From an uncultured SAR116 cluster alpha proteobacterium (GTDB lineage Bacteria > Pseudomonadota > Alphaproteobacteria > Puniceispirillales > Marisalimonadaceae): DNA of 64,000 nucleotides. Below are positions 18,428 to 27,780 of this stretch, piece after piece. Location of the stretch: contig CACNQW010000001.1 in the NCBI GenBank assembly GCA_902622745.1, forward strand, positions 34,886-98,885. Direction: 5' to 3'. Positions within the stretch are counted from its first letter, which is position 1; the number at the start of each line of letters is the position of its first letter. A program made the position numbers and the translations under genes. The notes below the pieces were generated by a model that was not told where the DNA came from, did not search any database, and saw only the letters and a list, made by a program, of their open reading frames with translations.

Positions 18428-19339
18428 GGGATCCCAACTAAACACATCACCACTTCTTTCTGATGGAGTCAAGTAAGGCTTAAATGCAGGCATCGCTATT
18501 TCCATTATTGTTTTTGGATTCCATCCTTCACTATTATGGACACTTTTTACAGGTCTATTTTGGTTGTAAATAAATAATTCATTTAATCTTGAACTAAAAA
18601 TCTGTCCTGTAATATCTTTTGCATCCTCAGAAGAAAGGTATACTGCAAGTGGAGCATTTGTTTCGGGGGTCATTTTTTTTAAACGTTCGACTCTAGCTTT
18701 TTCATTTTCGGTTGTAGACGGTATAGAATTCGTCATTCTACTCCAGGCAAATGGTGCAATACAGTTTGATCGTACATTAAAACGTTTCATATCTAAAGAA
18801 ATTGATTTTGATAATCCAGCAATCCCTAATTTTGCTGCAGAATAATTAGCCTGCCCAAAGTTACCTATTAAACCAGAAGTACTTGTCATATGAACAAAGG
18901 AACCTGAGTTTTTTTCTCTAAAAAATGGTGCTGCTGCTCTGCTAATATAAAAACTACCATTTAAATGAACATCAATAACATCTGTCCAATCTTTTGGGTC
19001 CATTTTATGAAAAATTACATCTCTTAAAATACCAGCATTATTTACAACAATATCAATTTGTTTAAAAGTATCTAAGGCATTTTGAATAATTTTTGATGCT
19101 GATGACCATGATGTTACACTATTAGTATCTGGTATAGCTTCTCCCCCTTTTTGTGATATCAATCCACAAGTTTCCTCTGCAGGTTGGATGGATCCACCTT
19201 TTCCAGTAAGAGACACACCTATATCATTTGCTATAATTTTTACACCTTCATTAGCAAGGGCTAGGGCTATTTCTCTTCCAATTCCTCCGCCTGCGCCTGT
19301 AACAATTGCAACCTTACCTTTTAATCCTAAATCATTCAT
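18422..19339 (-). CDS. Short-chain dehydrogenase/reductase (3-hydroxyacyl-CoA dehydrogenase-like)
   Basis: An SDR oxidoreductase. The track's start at 19378 adds a non-conserved stretch; the Met at 19339, 7 bases after AAAGG, begins MNDLGLKGKVAIVTGAGGGIG, the normal SDR start, leaving 305 residues. TGAGGGIG binds the dinucleotide, NNAGIL follows, and the catalytic Tyr-Lys pair is in YSAAKLG with Ser in HMTSTSG. The long form, with DIGVSLTGKGG in the first third, resembles the SDR domain of multifunctional 3-hydroxyacyl-CoA dehydrogenases. A degraded copy of its first 13 codons lies at 23885-23924. Confidence 0.85.
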   Translation of the reverse strand: MNDLGLKGKVAIVTGAGGGIGREIALALANEGVKIIANDIGVSLTGKGGSIQPAEETCGLISQKGGEAIPDTNSVTSWSSASKIIQNALDTFKQIDIVVNNAGILRDVIFHKMDPKDWTDVIDVHLNGSFYISRAAAPFFREKNSGSFVHMTSTSGLIGNFGQANYSAAKLGIAGLSKSISLDMKRFNVRSNCIAPFAWSRMTNSIPSTTENEKARVERLKKMTPETNAPLAVYLSSEDAKDITGQIFSSRLNELFIYNQNRPVKSVHNSEGWNPKTIMEIAMPAFKPYLTPSERSGDVFSWDPL

Positions 19340-19495
19340 AAAATAACCTTTAAAAAACTCTATTAAACAACTTTTCATTTATTTAGTCTATATTAGGTTT
19401 ATAAATTATTTGAAATATGGAGGCTTAGCTCATCAGGATATAGCGTGAAATAACTAATTTTAAGAAAACAGGTTCGAGTCCTATCGTCCTCACCA
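19300..19495. repeat. Left copy of a duplicated SDR-5'/tRNA-Arg segment
   Basis: The stretch from the first codons of the SDR gene through the spacer and a tRNA-like sequence is repeated at 23885-24078. Shared blocks include TTAAACAACTTTTCATTTA and TAGCTCATC, and the distance from the SDR start codon to the tRNA is nearly the same in both (80 versus 78 bases). This copy keeps the intact SDR gene and a decayed tRNA. Confidence 0.85.
19419..19495 (+). pseudogene. Degenerate tRNA-Arg copy (anticodon region reads ACT)
   Basis: It aligns base for base, without gaps, with the intact tRNA-Arg(CCT) at 24002. The D-arm start TAGCTCATC, the T-loop ACAGGTTCGAGTCCT and the encoded 3' CCA are kept. The acceptor stem has mismatches at positions 3 and 7, the D stem has one, the T stem has one, and the anticodon loop has changed from TTCCTAA to TAACTAA. 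The anticodon stem can still pair weakly (TGAAA with TTTTA). The scattered mismatches make a functional tRNA unlikely. Confidence 0.8.
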
Positions 19496-19548
19496 TTTTT
19501 TTATATTATTCAAGTTTTTAATATGAAATAATTTACAAAATTATTTTA

Positions 19549-19725
19549 TCAATAAAAGAATTTTTTGAGGTTAATAATACCCAATGATGCGCTATTTTGT
19601 AAAAATAAATATAATTTATGATTATTGTAAGCAATGTCTCTAATTCTTTCATGAACCTCGATCTTTTTCAAAATTACTAATTGATTTTTTTCATTTAAAG
19701 AAAAAAAAATACAAAGATTTAGCCC
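19549..19725 (-). pseudogene. Remnant C-terminus of a PQQ-type sugar dehydrogenase (tentative)
   Basis: On the minus strand about 58 codons stay open and end in a proper stop, but with no start codon in place and a stop just upstream. The peptide contains IEVHERIRDIAYNNHKL and SASLGIINL, which resembles the E-R-I-R-D-I end of soluble glucose/sorbosone dehydrogenases. It is most likely the tail of a lost gene left in the variable region next to the decayed tRNA. The match is to a short motif only. Confidence 0.4.
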
Positions 19726-19768
19726 TTATACTTGATACTACGAAATTTATTCAAATTACTTTGGGTTA

Positions 19769-21310
19769 TTATGTATTTTGTGATTTAATCAACACTTTGT
19801 AATTACCATCATTTGAAAATAGTTCAAAATTATTTTTTAAATATGAATCATATAATAAATTAAATTCAATGACGTCACCATTTATTGCATGATTTTTTGA
19901 ATAATTAAGAATTATTATATCTACATTTTTGAACACATTTTCTGGCTTAAATTTTTTTGAAATCTTAGAAGATAATGTATTAAATGTTTGGTTTTTATGC
20001 CAATATAGATTTGGTTGTCTAGGAGACTGTAATCCTAATGAAAATGAAATATCGTCATTATCACCAACTACTAAAATTTTTTTATCAATTTTAATTATTT
20101 TTTTTACCTTATCAGGTAGTTTTAAATATAAATCACTTTCGTACTTTTTTAAGAAATCAAAATTACTTATTTTTTTCATAACAACTAATGATTGTTGAAA
20201 AAAATTATAAGAATATAGATGAGCGTGTAACGAAAGATGGTAAAGTACAATACAAAATAAAAATAATCTTGGTAGTGAACTTTTTGAAACTTTATCGTTA
20301 TTTAATGGAGAAAAATTTTTATAATTCAAGTTAAAATATTCAAATCCTATCAAATATAACGATAGTATAATTATCATTATATTTTCATAAGCTTGGTTAG
20401 TTGTGATGTTAATAAATACATCTAAACCTAAACAATACAAACCTATCATTATTGTTTTGATTTTATTTTTCAAATCTTTTTCATCTTTTAAAATACAAAA
20501 CATTATAATTAACCATGATGTTATGTGAAACGGATTAATATACATCCAAGGTAAAGAAAATCTATAATAGAGAGTGTTGTTAACTGACATTTGGTGTAGA
20601 TACTTTAAATCTCTATAAAATGATGGGAAGTCCCAATTAATTACACCACCTAAAATAACTATAAATAAGACAATGTTTAGCAAAAATATTAACAAATATA
20701 GTTTTCTTACATTAAAGATGATAAATAATGGTAAAAATAAAATTACGGCAACAAAATATGTAATTTTAATATATAAAAGTGAAGCAGTTAATATAGAACA
20801 TAAGATTATTGGTTCAGTTTTTAAATGTTTTTTGAAAATGTAAGGAATTAAAGTGATAATTACTGCTATCAATATTCCGTAACCTAGCCTGTTATAAAGT
20901 CCAACATGGGACCAAGTAAAGCCGTATGAAAGAGACTTTGGGAAAATAAGCGTTATAAATACTATCCCAAATATTATGAAATAGTTTTTATAAGAAAGAC
21001 TTATTGCTCTGAAGATTATTAGTGATAATATTGTAACAAGGAAAATTAATCCTATGTTAAATCCCATAAGAGTTTGTGGGAATAATTTTAATCCAATTGA
21101 TGTAAAAAAAAAAATCAGTTGTCCAAAAGGGGTAAAAAAATCACTGTGTGGATTTTCTCCCATAGAAACTCTGTAAGCACCATCAATAAGAAATTTAGTG
21201 TCCCAATTAGTAGCAATAAGACTGTAAAAAAAAGGGAGAACTCCTAGAGTAAAAAAAAGCAAAAAGAAGATAAATTTTAATTGTGAATTATTGAAATTTA
21301 TTTTATTCAT
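19769..21310 (-). CDS. Polytopic membrane protein, GT-C glycosyltransferase-like
   Basis: A 513-residue protein with about 11 hydrophobic segments and a short soluble C-terminal domain of about 110 residues. The first luminal loop contains WDTKFLIDGAYRVSMG and then HSDFFTPFGQL, the pattern (acidic residues, 'D-F-x-x-P-x-G') seen in GT39/GT87-type lipid-linked sugar transferases of the GT-C fold. It would glycosylate a surface polymer or lipid at the periplasmic face; donor and acceptor are unknown. It was inserted between the decayed tRNA-Arg and the decayed fadD tail, so it is cargo of the variable region, likely cell-envelope variation. Confidence 0.6.
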   Translation of the reverse strand: MNKINFNNSQLKFIFFLLFFTLGVLPFFYSLIATNWDTKFLIDGAYRVSMGENPHSDFFTPFGQLIFFFTSIGLKLFPQTLMGFNIGLIFLVTILSLIIFRAISLSYKNYFIIFGIVFITLIFPKSLSYGFTWSHVGLYNRLGYGILIAVIITLIPYIFKKHLKTEPIILCSILTASLLYIKITYFVAVILFLPLFIIFNVRKLYLLIFLLNIVLFIVILGGVINWDFPSFYRDLKYLHQMSVNNTLYYRFSLPWMYINPFHITSWLIIMFCILKDEKDLKNKIKTIMIGLYCLGLDVFINITTNQAYENIMIIILSLYLIGFEYFNLNYKNFSPLNNDKVSKSSLPRLFLFCIVLYHLSLHAHLYSYNFFQQSLVVMKKISNFDFLKKYESDLYLKLPDKVKKIIKIDKKILVVGDNDDISFSLGLQSPRQPNLYWHKNQTFNTLSSKISKKFKPENVFKNVDIIILNYSKNHAINGDVIEFNLLYDSYLKNNFELFSNDGNYKVLIKSQNT

Positions 21311-21399
21311 AATCTGTTCAAATAGCTATAAGTTGAACTGTAATTTAATATTTAAATTAGTTTATTTTCAATAAAAAATAAAATATTACTCAAACGTCA

Positions 21400-21865
21400 A
21401 TATACATATTAATAAAAAGACTTTAATTTTTTAATATATTTTTTTGAATAATTTTTATTTTCATTTTTAGTGAGGGCGTTAATCGATAATTTTCAATTAA
21501 AAAAGGTATCTGAATTAAAAAAAGTTTTCTTGTTCTTTTTGTTAAACTAAACTTTAAATTTATCTTATCTAAAATCCTTTGTGTTAATTTTTTAGTATGA
21601 ATTGTCTTTTCCGGAACTTATATTTAAGCAACTAAATATGACTTTCTTTGTCCGTAGGTCATGACTTGTTCTATTTCATCAAAGGATAAAAAAATGTAAT
21701 AAGAATTCTTATTTATTGTTTCCACTTTTTGAGTTAACAATCATGTCATTTTTTGCTTAAAATTATTTAAATAATAATCTTTATCAACAAACCTAGATCA
21801 TCCGTTTATAACCATCTATCAATTATGGCTTTAGATGATGTATATTTATCTTAGGCATGGGTTTT
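21400..21865 (-). pseudogene. Decayed 3' part of an acyl-CoA synthetase gene (second fadD copy)
   Basis: This gene-free stretch aligns collinearly with the 3' third of the intact acyl-CoA synthetase gene at 24230, starting at its stop codon region (ATTAATAAA). Well-kept blocks are CTATTTCATCA-AGGATAAAAAAA and GA-TTAACAATCAT-TCATTTTTT. No frame stays open. It accounts for most of the 724-base gap between the two membrane-protein genes and shows that the SDR/tRNA/fadD neighbourhood was once present twice. The upstream limit of recognisable similarity is soft. Confidence 0.75.
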
Positions 21866-22034
21866 ATGTTAAAAAAATAAAAAGTTCAACAAATCTTATT
21901 AATATTATTCCTTAATATAATTCGAAGTATTCTATTCTTCTATTAATGAACAAACGTTCATGTTAAACTTTGAAAATAAATAAGAGATTGTAAGTTAAAA
22001 TGGTCTAATTGATAAGTTTTAATTAAGTTAATAA

Positions 22035-23855
22035 ATGAAATCACATGATAAAAATAAATTAATAATAACCACATCAATATTTTTAATTTTACTAATATTA
22101 ATTCTTTTAGGGTTAAAAATAAGAACTGATTTAATAGTAACTCACTTTACACACATCGATGATATCGGTGTTGCTCATACTATTTTAGAAAAAAAAAAGT
22201 ATTTATTAAAATTTGATTATAAATATGATTTATTTTTAAAAAAATTATCTACGCAAGAACCAAACTTATTTAATAAAATATTTTTCTACTTAAATAAGAA
22301 TGATTTTTTAAAACCATTAATTTATGCAATATTTTGGATTAAGAATTATTTGTTCGCAGTGCCACTGGCTTGGACATATTCTCCTGGCCAATTTATTTTT
22401 ACTAGTTTTTTGTTAGATATTGATCAAAGTTATGAAAACAAAAAATTAATGGGTAGGTTACCATCATTTTTGTTTAATTTTTTTACTATAATTCTTATTA
22501 TTCTACTTTGTTTCAAATTATATACTAAAAATAATAGGTATTTATCTTCTATCATTGGCATTACTCTTTTTTCATTTTCTTGGCAAAATATTATTTATTC
22601 ATCTCACATGTCCAATTATGGTCTAACAAGTTTTGGAGTTTTGTTAATGAATTTGTTTCTCATCAAATTAATTACTACTAAAAATCTATCCAATTCAAAC
22701 AGTTTTAAAATGGGACTTTTTTTTGGAATATTAAATTTATTTCATTACCAATTTTTAATATTCATTTTACCATTTATTTTTACGATTTTTTATTATTATT
22801 TTTTTAAAAAAAAATATCCCCTTAAAAAAATATTAGTTTTATTCTTATTTGGTAGTATTGGTTTTCTTATAATATTTTTAACTTTAATTTTCCCTTTTTT
22901 AAAAAGTTCTCTTGGAAATTCTATAAGTTGGAATGCCGGTGTAAATAATGAATATCTTTTAAATATTAATACAAATAAAAATATCATATTTTTGATTATT
23001 GAATATTTAACCTTCTTTATTTTAAATGTACCCGAAGTAATTATTTCAAATTTATCAAACACTTCAAATGAAAGTAATTGGTTAAATTTTACTGGAATGT
23101 TATTGACTGTAATGTTTATTTTTGGTTTTATACGCTCTTTTTATTGCGAAAATGAAATAAGAAAAACAATTTTTATATTTTTATATAGTCTATTTATTGT
23201 TTATTTTTTATTAATAAATCTTAAACTTATGACATTAAGCCCTACAAGGCACAGTATGATATTAACTTTACCAATTATAATATTTGTACTTGAGGGATTT
23301 ATTTATGTAGATAAACATCTTTTAATAACAATATTCAAAAAGTTTTATAATTTCTTAATACTACCAAGCATTTTCTTAATCTTATGGGTTTTTATTTTTT
23401 ATAATTCAAAAGATAATATTATTAAAAAAAGAACAGACCTATATTCAGAAAGTAAAATTTTTAGTAAAATTAAAAAAGATAATATTGACGTGATAATTAA
23501 TTTTGATTTGTCAAAACAACTTAATTTAATGCCGTCCATAAATACAGTATATCCAATTTTATTTTTTAATATTGTTGATAATAAATTTATAAAAGAAGGC
23601 GCAAATGATAAAAATCTTTTTAAAAGATCAAAATATAATATTTTATTTCAAAGTAATCATAATTGTATAAATATGAAGTTAAATAATATTATCATTACGA
23701 ATTTCTTAAAAGAATATAATAAAAATTCTCATTACAATGCCAAAATTATTAAAAACGAATGTAAAATTTTAGAAACAGAAATTGATTGGTCAAATAAAAC
23801 TAGAAATGGCTCTAATGGGTATAGTTATACAATATATAAAGTGACCAAGAATTAA
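22035..23855 (+). CDS. Polytopic membrane protein, GT-C glycosyltransferase-like
   Basis: A 606-residue protein with a single N-terminal anchor, an acidic loop (THIDDIGVAHTILE), about 10 further membrane segments and a roughly 130-residue C-terminal soluble part. PLAWTYSPGQFIF and KLMGRLPSFLFN resemble the catalytic loop and following 'G-R-x-P-S' of ArnT/GT39-like proteins. It is unrelated in detail to the 19769 gene and lies on the opposite strand. Extreme AT content and Lys/Asn/Ile richness fit variable-region cargo. Its function (sugar transfer to envelope lipid or protein) is inference from fold-like features. Confidence 0.55.
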   Translation: MKSHDKNKLIITTSIFLILLILILLGLKIRTDLIVTHFTHIDDIGVAHTILEKKKYLLKFDYKYDLFLKKLSTQEPNLFNKIFFYLNKNDFLKPLIYAIFWIKNYLFAVPLAWTYSPGQFIFTSFLLDIDQSYENKKLMGRLPSFLFNFFTIILIILLCFKLYTKNNRYLSSIIGITLFSFSWQNIIYSSHMSNYGLTSFGVLLMNLFLIKLITTKNLSNSNSFKMGLFFGILNLFHYQFLIFILPFIFTIFYYYFFKKKYPLKKILVLFLFGSIGFLIIFLTLIFPFLKSSLGNSISWNAGVNNEYLLNINTNKNIIFLIIEYLTFFILNVPEVIISNLSNTSNESNWLNFTGMLLTVMFIFGFIRSFYCENEIRKTIFIFLYSLFIVYFLLINLKLMTLSPTRHSMILTLPIIIFVLEGFIYVDKHLLITIFKKFYNFLILPSIFLILWVFIFYNSKDNIIKKRTDLYSESKIFSKIKKDNIDVIINFDLSKQLNLMPSINTVYPILFFNIVDNKFIKEGANDKNLFKRSKYNILFQSNHNCINMKLNNIIITNFLKEYNKNSHYNAKIIKNECKILETEIDWSNKTRNGSNGYSYTIYKVTKN

Positions 23856-23884
23856 ATTTAATCTAAATTATATTAAAATATTTA

Positions 23885-23924
23885 TAACAATTGCAACTTT
23901 ACCGTTTAATCTAAAATCATTCAT
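23885..23924 (-). pseudogene. Thirteen-codon remnant of the SDR gene start
   Basis: Read on the minus strand this encodes MNDFRLNGKVAIV before running into stops; the intact SDR gene at 19339 begins MNDLGLKGKVAIV. It is the left boundary of the right-hand copy of the duplicated SDR/tRNA-Arg segment and is too short to be functional. Confidence 0.8.
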
Positions 23925-24001
23925 ATATAAGTATCTTCAAATCTTATTAAACAACTTTTCATTTACTTGATATATAATTGGTTTATAAAATATTTATAAG
24001 T

Positions 24002-24078
24002 GGTGGCGTAGCTCATCTGGATAGAGCATCAGATTCCTAATCTGGGGGTAACAGGTTCGAGTCCTGTCGTCATCACCA
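24002..24078 (+). tRNA. tRNA-Arg (anticodon CCT)
   Basis: A full cloverleaf can be folded: acceptor GGTGGCG with CGTCATC, D-arm starting TAGCTC, anticodon loop TTCCTAA (anticodon CCT, reads AGG), T-arm ACAGG-TTCGAGT-CCTGT, discriminator A and encoded CCA. It is the surviving copy of a duplicated tRNA. Confidence 0.95.
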
Positions 24079-24229
24079 CACTTTAAATCTTTATTTATTA
24101 TGTTTATTTAACGAATTCTAAAGAGTGTCTTTAAATTTTCTCTTATGATTGGATATCCTCCTAGTTTTATATACCATTTAAGTAAGTAAAAAGGTATTAG
24201 TTTTGGGTACTGTCGTCCTTTCAACTTTA

Positions 24230-25930
24230 TTAATAAAGTGATTGAAGTTCTTTATGATAATTTTCTTCTATAATTCTTCTTTTGATTTTTAAAGTTGGAG
24301 TTAATTCTGATGTTTCAATGGAAAATGGATTTTTGATCAAATAAAACTTTCTAATTTTTTTTGATAAACTTAAATTTTGATTAACCTCATCAAAAATTTT
24401 CATTATTAATTTCTTATTTTCTTTAATCTCCTCAGAGGGATAAACTAAAGCAACCAAATAGGGTTTTTCATGTCCATAAATCATAATTTGATCTATTTCA
24501 TCATAGGATAAAAAAAGTTCTTCAAGGGGTGCAGGTGCAATATTTTCACCTCCAGAATTAACAATCATTTCATTTTTTCTACCTAATATTTTTAAATAGT
24601 TTTCATCGTCAAATAATCCTAAATCACCTGTATGTAGCCATCCATTTATAATTGTTTTATCTGTAGACTTTTTATCTTTCCAATAACCTTGCATTAGAGA
24701 TTTTCCTCTAACTAAAATTTCTTTATCTTTAGATAGTTTGATTTCTGTCAAATGTATAGCTTTACCAACTTTATCGAACTTAATATTGTTAAATGGGGTT
24801 ATAGAAATAATTGGTGAATATTCAGTTTGTCCATAACCCTGTAAAATTTTAATACCCATTGAAAAGAAGAAATTTGCTGCATTTTGTTTCAAAGCTGCTC
24901 CGCCAGACACAAAAGCCATTAGGTTTTTTCCGAAAATTTTTTTGATTTTCTTTCTAATTGTTAATTCAATAACAAAATCTAAAAATTTGTCTTTTACATT
25001 TAGATTTTCATTTTTGTATTTTTTATTTCCTAATATTAAGTTTTTTTCAAACAGGTATTTGATTATTTTATTTTTTGATTTAATTGAGTTTGTGATTTTT
25101 TTTAATAACACATCATATAGTCTTGGAACTGCTACCATAAGAGTGGGATTAACAAATTGTAGATCATTTAATAATTGGTCTCTATTATTTGAAAAGTAAA
25201 TTTCACCACCAATATAAACGGGAAGCAAAAAACCACCTGTTCTTTCATAAGCATGAGAAAGAGGTAAAATAGATAAAAATTTATGATTATCTATTTTAAT
25301 ATCATCTAAATATAATTTAGCACCTTCAATATTTGATTTTATAGAATTGTGGCTGAGCATAACACCTTTTGGATTAGCGCTTGTGCCTGATGTATAAATT
25401 ATACAAGCCGTGTCATTTTTACTTATTTTATAATCGATATTTGATTCTTGTGAATGTGCAACAATTTTTTTATTTAATATATCTTTGTTATATATAAAAA
25501 AATTTTTATTTTTAGTACTTTTAAAACTTTCTAACAAAATAAATTTTTTTGTAAAAATAAGTTTCTCTTTTATCTTTTTTATTTTTAGATAAGCTTCTTC
25601 ATCTAATAAAGCTAGTTTGCTTTCTGAGTGATTAAGTAAATAAAGTAATTCATTTTCATTGCTGGTTGTATATGCAGGAACAGTTATCGCTCCTATTTTC
25701 ATAATTGCTAAATCAGAAATACACCAAAAGGGCGAGTTCTTTGATATTATACTAACTCTATCACCTTTACTAATTTCAATTTTTTTTAAGAATTCTGATA
25801 AAATATTTATTTGTCGGCCAGCCTCATTCCAACTGATAGAAACCCAATTGCCATTTTCTTTATGCCAAAATAAAGATTTGTCTCTCAGTTTATTTTTTTG
25901 ACTTTCAAAAATTTCATTTAAATTATTCAT
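24230..25930 (-). CDS. fadD: AMP-binding long-chain acyl-CoA synthetase
   Basis: A 566-residue member of the adenylate-forming family that activates fatty acids as acyl-AMP and then acyl-CoA. The P-loop-like motif IIYTSGTSANPKGVMLSH is intact, followed by LPLSHAYERTGG, GYGQTEYSPI, and the hinge/core WLHTGDLGLFDDENYLKILGR with the C-terminal KNEMIVNSGGENIAP. The order and SHAYERTGG fit the long-chain (eukaryote-like, FAA1/LCF) group. A decayed second copy of its 3' end lies at 21400-21865. The downstream gap to tRNA-Arg (152 bases) holds no gene. Confidence 0.88.
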   Translation of the reverse strand: MNNLNEIFESQKNKLRDKSLFWHKENGNWVSISWNEAGRQINILSEFLKKIEISKGDRVSIISKNSPFWCISDLAIMKIGAITVPAYTTSNENELLYLLNHSESKLALLDEEAYLKIKKIKEKLIFTKKFILLESFKSTKNKNFFIYNKDILNKKIVAHSQESNIDYKISKNDTACIIYTSGTSANPKGVMLSHNSIKSNIEGAKLYLDDIKIDNHKFLSILPLSHAYERTGGFLLPVYIGGEIYFSNNRDQLLNDLQFVNPTLMVAVPRLYDVLLKKITNSIKSKNKIIKYLFEKNLILGNKKYKNENLNVKDKFLDFVIELTIRKKIKKIFGKNLMAFVSGGAALKQNAANFFFSMGIKILQGYGQTEYSPIISITPFNNIKFDKVGKAIHLTEIKLSKDKEILVRGKSLMQGYWKDKKSTDKTIINGWLHTGDLGLFDDENYLKILGRKNEMIVNSGGENIAPAPLEELFLSYDEIDQIMIYGHEKPYLVALVYPSEEIKENKKLIMKIFDEVNQNLSLSKKIRKFYLIKNPFSIETSELTPTLKIKRRIIEENYHKELQSLY

Positions 25931-26013
25931 AAATTTTTAATTTCTAATGTAATTTAAAAAATAGATACTATTTAAATAGTATACTAATTTAATAAAGAGA
26001 ATAAATTATAATC

Positions 26014-27777
26014 ATGAAAAAAAATAAACTGCCTAAATGGAATTTGGATGAAATTTATGTAGGTCATAATGATCCTAAAATTGATAAAGATTTAAAGAAA
26101 CTTTCAAAGTTGACAAATCAATTTATTAATAAATGGAAAGGGAAAATTAAAAACTTATCAGGAAAAGAAATATCAAATTGTTTAAAAGAGTATGAAAAAA
26201 TTTATGAAATAATGGGATTGTTAAGTACGCATAGCAGTCTTTCATTTGCAAGTAATATGGAAGATGTTGAAGTATCTAGATATAACGCAAAGATCTCTGA
26301 CAATTTATCGTTGTTGTTTTCAAAACTAATTTTTTTATCTTTAGAAATTTCTTCGGTGAATAATAAGGTATTTAAGACTTGGGAAAATGATAAAGTTTCA
26401 AAGAGATGGATTCCCTTAATAAAGAACCTAAGAAAAAGAAAAAAATATCAATTATCTCCTCTTGTCGAAGAAATTTTAGTTGAAAAATCTCCAACTGGTA
26501 GATCATCATGGGTCAGACTATTTGATGAAACTTCAGCAGCTTTAAGATTTCCATATGGAAAACAAACCCTAACTGAAGCTGAGATTTTAAATAAATTATC
26601 TGATAGCAACCCAGAAAGCAGAAAAATTGCAGGTAAATCTTTATCAAAAATCTTAAAAGAGAATTCAAGGTTATTTGGAATGATTTTAAATGTAATTTCA
26701 AGAGATAAATATGTCGAAGATAGTAAAAGAGGTTTTGAGTCTATTTTAGAATCAAGAAATTTAGATAATGATATAGAAAATAAAGTTGTTGATTCACTTG
26801 TGTCAACCGTATCTAAAAAGATGCCAGATCTCACACATAAATATTATAAATGGAAAGCTAAAGTATTTAAGAAAAAAAAATTAGATTGGTGGGATAGAAA
26901 TGCACCACTAAATCACAATGAAAATACGCTTATTAAATGGGATGATGCAAAAGATATAGTTTTAGAGGCATTTAATGATTTTAATCCGAAGATCTCGAAA
27001 ATAGCCAAACAATTTTTTGATAATAATTGGATTGATGCTGAACCAAGAAAAGGTAAAGCTTCTGGCGCTTTTGCTCATCCATCAGTTCCAAGTCATCATC
27101 CTTATATTTTAATGAATTATCAAGGCAAGGTAAGAGATGTCATGACACTAGCTCATGAACTAGGTCATGGTGTTCATCAAGTTTTGGCAGGGAAACAAGG
27201 ATATCTTCTTTCAGATACACCGTTAACACTTGCTGAGACTGCATCTGTATTTGGAGAAATGTTAGTATTTAGAAAACTTCTTAATAAGGCTGAAAAAAGT
27301 CAAAAGAAAATAATGTTAGCAAATAAAATTGAAGACATGTTAAATACAGTTGCAAGGCAGATAGGATTTCATCAATTTGAAAATGAATTTCATAAAGCGC
27401 GTGTAGCTTCAGAATTAACAGTTGACGAAATCTGTGATATATGGATGAAAACTCAGCAACATGCAGTTGGACCTTATATAAAATTAGATAATGATTATAG
27501 ATCTTTATGGGCTTATATTCCTCATTTTGTTCATACGCCATTTTACGTTTATGCGTATGCTTTTGGTGATTGTTTAGTAAATGCTCTTTGGAATGAATAT
27601 CAAAATAGTGATAAAAGTAAATTTGCAAATCAATATATTGATTTATTAGAAGCAGGTGGGACTAAAAGACATGATGAATTATTAAAGCCATTTTCATTAA
27701 GTGCTTATGACAATAATTTTTGGGCTAAAGGTGTCAATTCAATTACAAATATGATTGATGAATTAGAAACTTTATAA
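26014..27777 (+). CDS. pepF: M3-family oligoendopeptidase F
   Basis: A 587-residue zinc metallopeptidase degrading short peptides in the cytoplasm. The catalytic H-E-x-x-H is in LAHELGHGVHQ (about residue 387) with the third zinc ligand in LAETASVFGEML. The long N-terminal helical half starting KLPKWNLDEIY is the M3 oligoendopeptidase N-domain. No signal peptide. It is 3 bases upstream of the ABC1 kinase gene, a pairing that suggests cotranscription without an obvious shared function. Confidence 0.92.
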   Translation: MKKNKLPKWNLDEIYVGHNDPKIDKDLKKLSKLTNQFINKWKGKIKNLSGKEISNCLKEYEKIYEIMGLLSTHSSLSFASNMEDVEVSRYNAKISDNLSLLFSKLIFLSLEISSVNNKVFKTWENDKVSKRWIPLIKNLRKRKKYQLSPLVEEILVEKSPTGRSSWVRLFDETSAALRFPYGKQTLTEAEILNKLSDSNPESRKIAGKSLSKILKENSRLFGMILNVISRDKYVEDSKRGFESILESRNLDNDIENKVVDSLVSTVSKKMPDLTHKYYKWKAKVFKKKKLDWWDRNAPLNHNENTLIKWDDAKDIVLEAFNDFNPKISKIAKQFFDNNWIDAEPRKGKASGAFAHPSVPSHHPYILMNYQGKVRDVMTLAHELGHGVHQVLAGKQGYLLSDTPLTLAETASVFGEMLVFRKLLNKAEKSQKKIMLANKIEDMLNTVARQIGFHQFENEFHKARVASELTVDEICDIWMKTQQHAVGPYIKLDNDYRSLWAYIPHFVHTPFYVYAYAFGDCLVNALWNEYQNSDKSKFANQYIDLLEAGGTKRHDELLKPFSLSAYDNNFWAKGVNSITNMIDELETL

Positions 27778-27780
27778 TTC

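Larger units (their letters stand above)
23885..24078. repeat. Right copy of the duplicated SDR-5'/tRNA-Arg segment
   Basis: Partner of 19300-19495. It contains the 13-codon SDR remnant, the spacer block TTAAACAACTTTTCATTTA and the intact tRNA-Arg. The two copies have diverged by substitutions and small indels, so the duplication is old. Confidence 0.85.

Noticed and set aside
24079-24229. Possible gene between tRNA-Arg and fadD
   Set aside because: No open frame of useful length with a start on either strand; spacer only.
27281-27628. 115-codon minus-strand ORF inside pepF, and similar shadow ORFs in gdhA, lepA, tkt and pntA
   Set aside because: They lie wholly within well-identified genes in another frame and have compositions typical of antisense or shifted frames.
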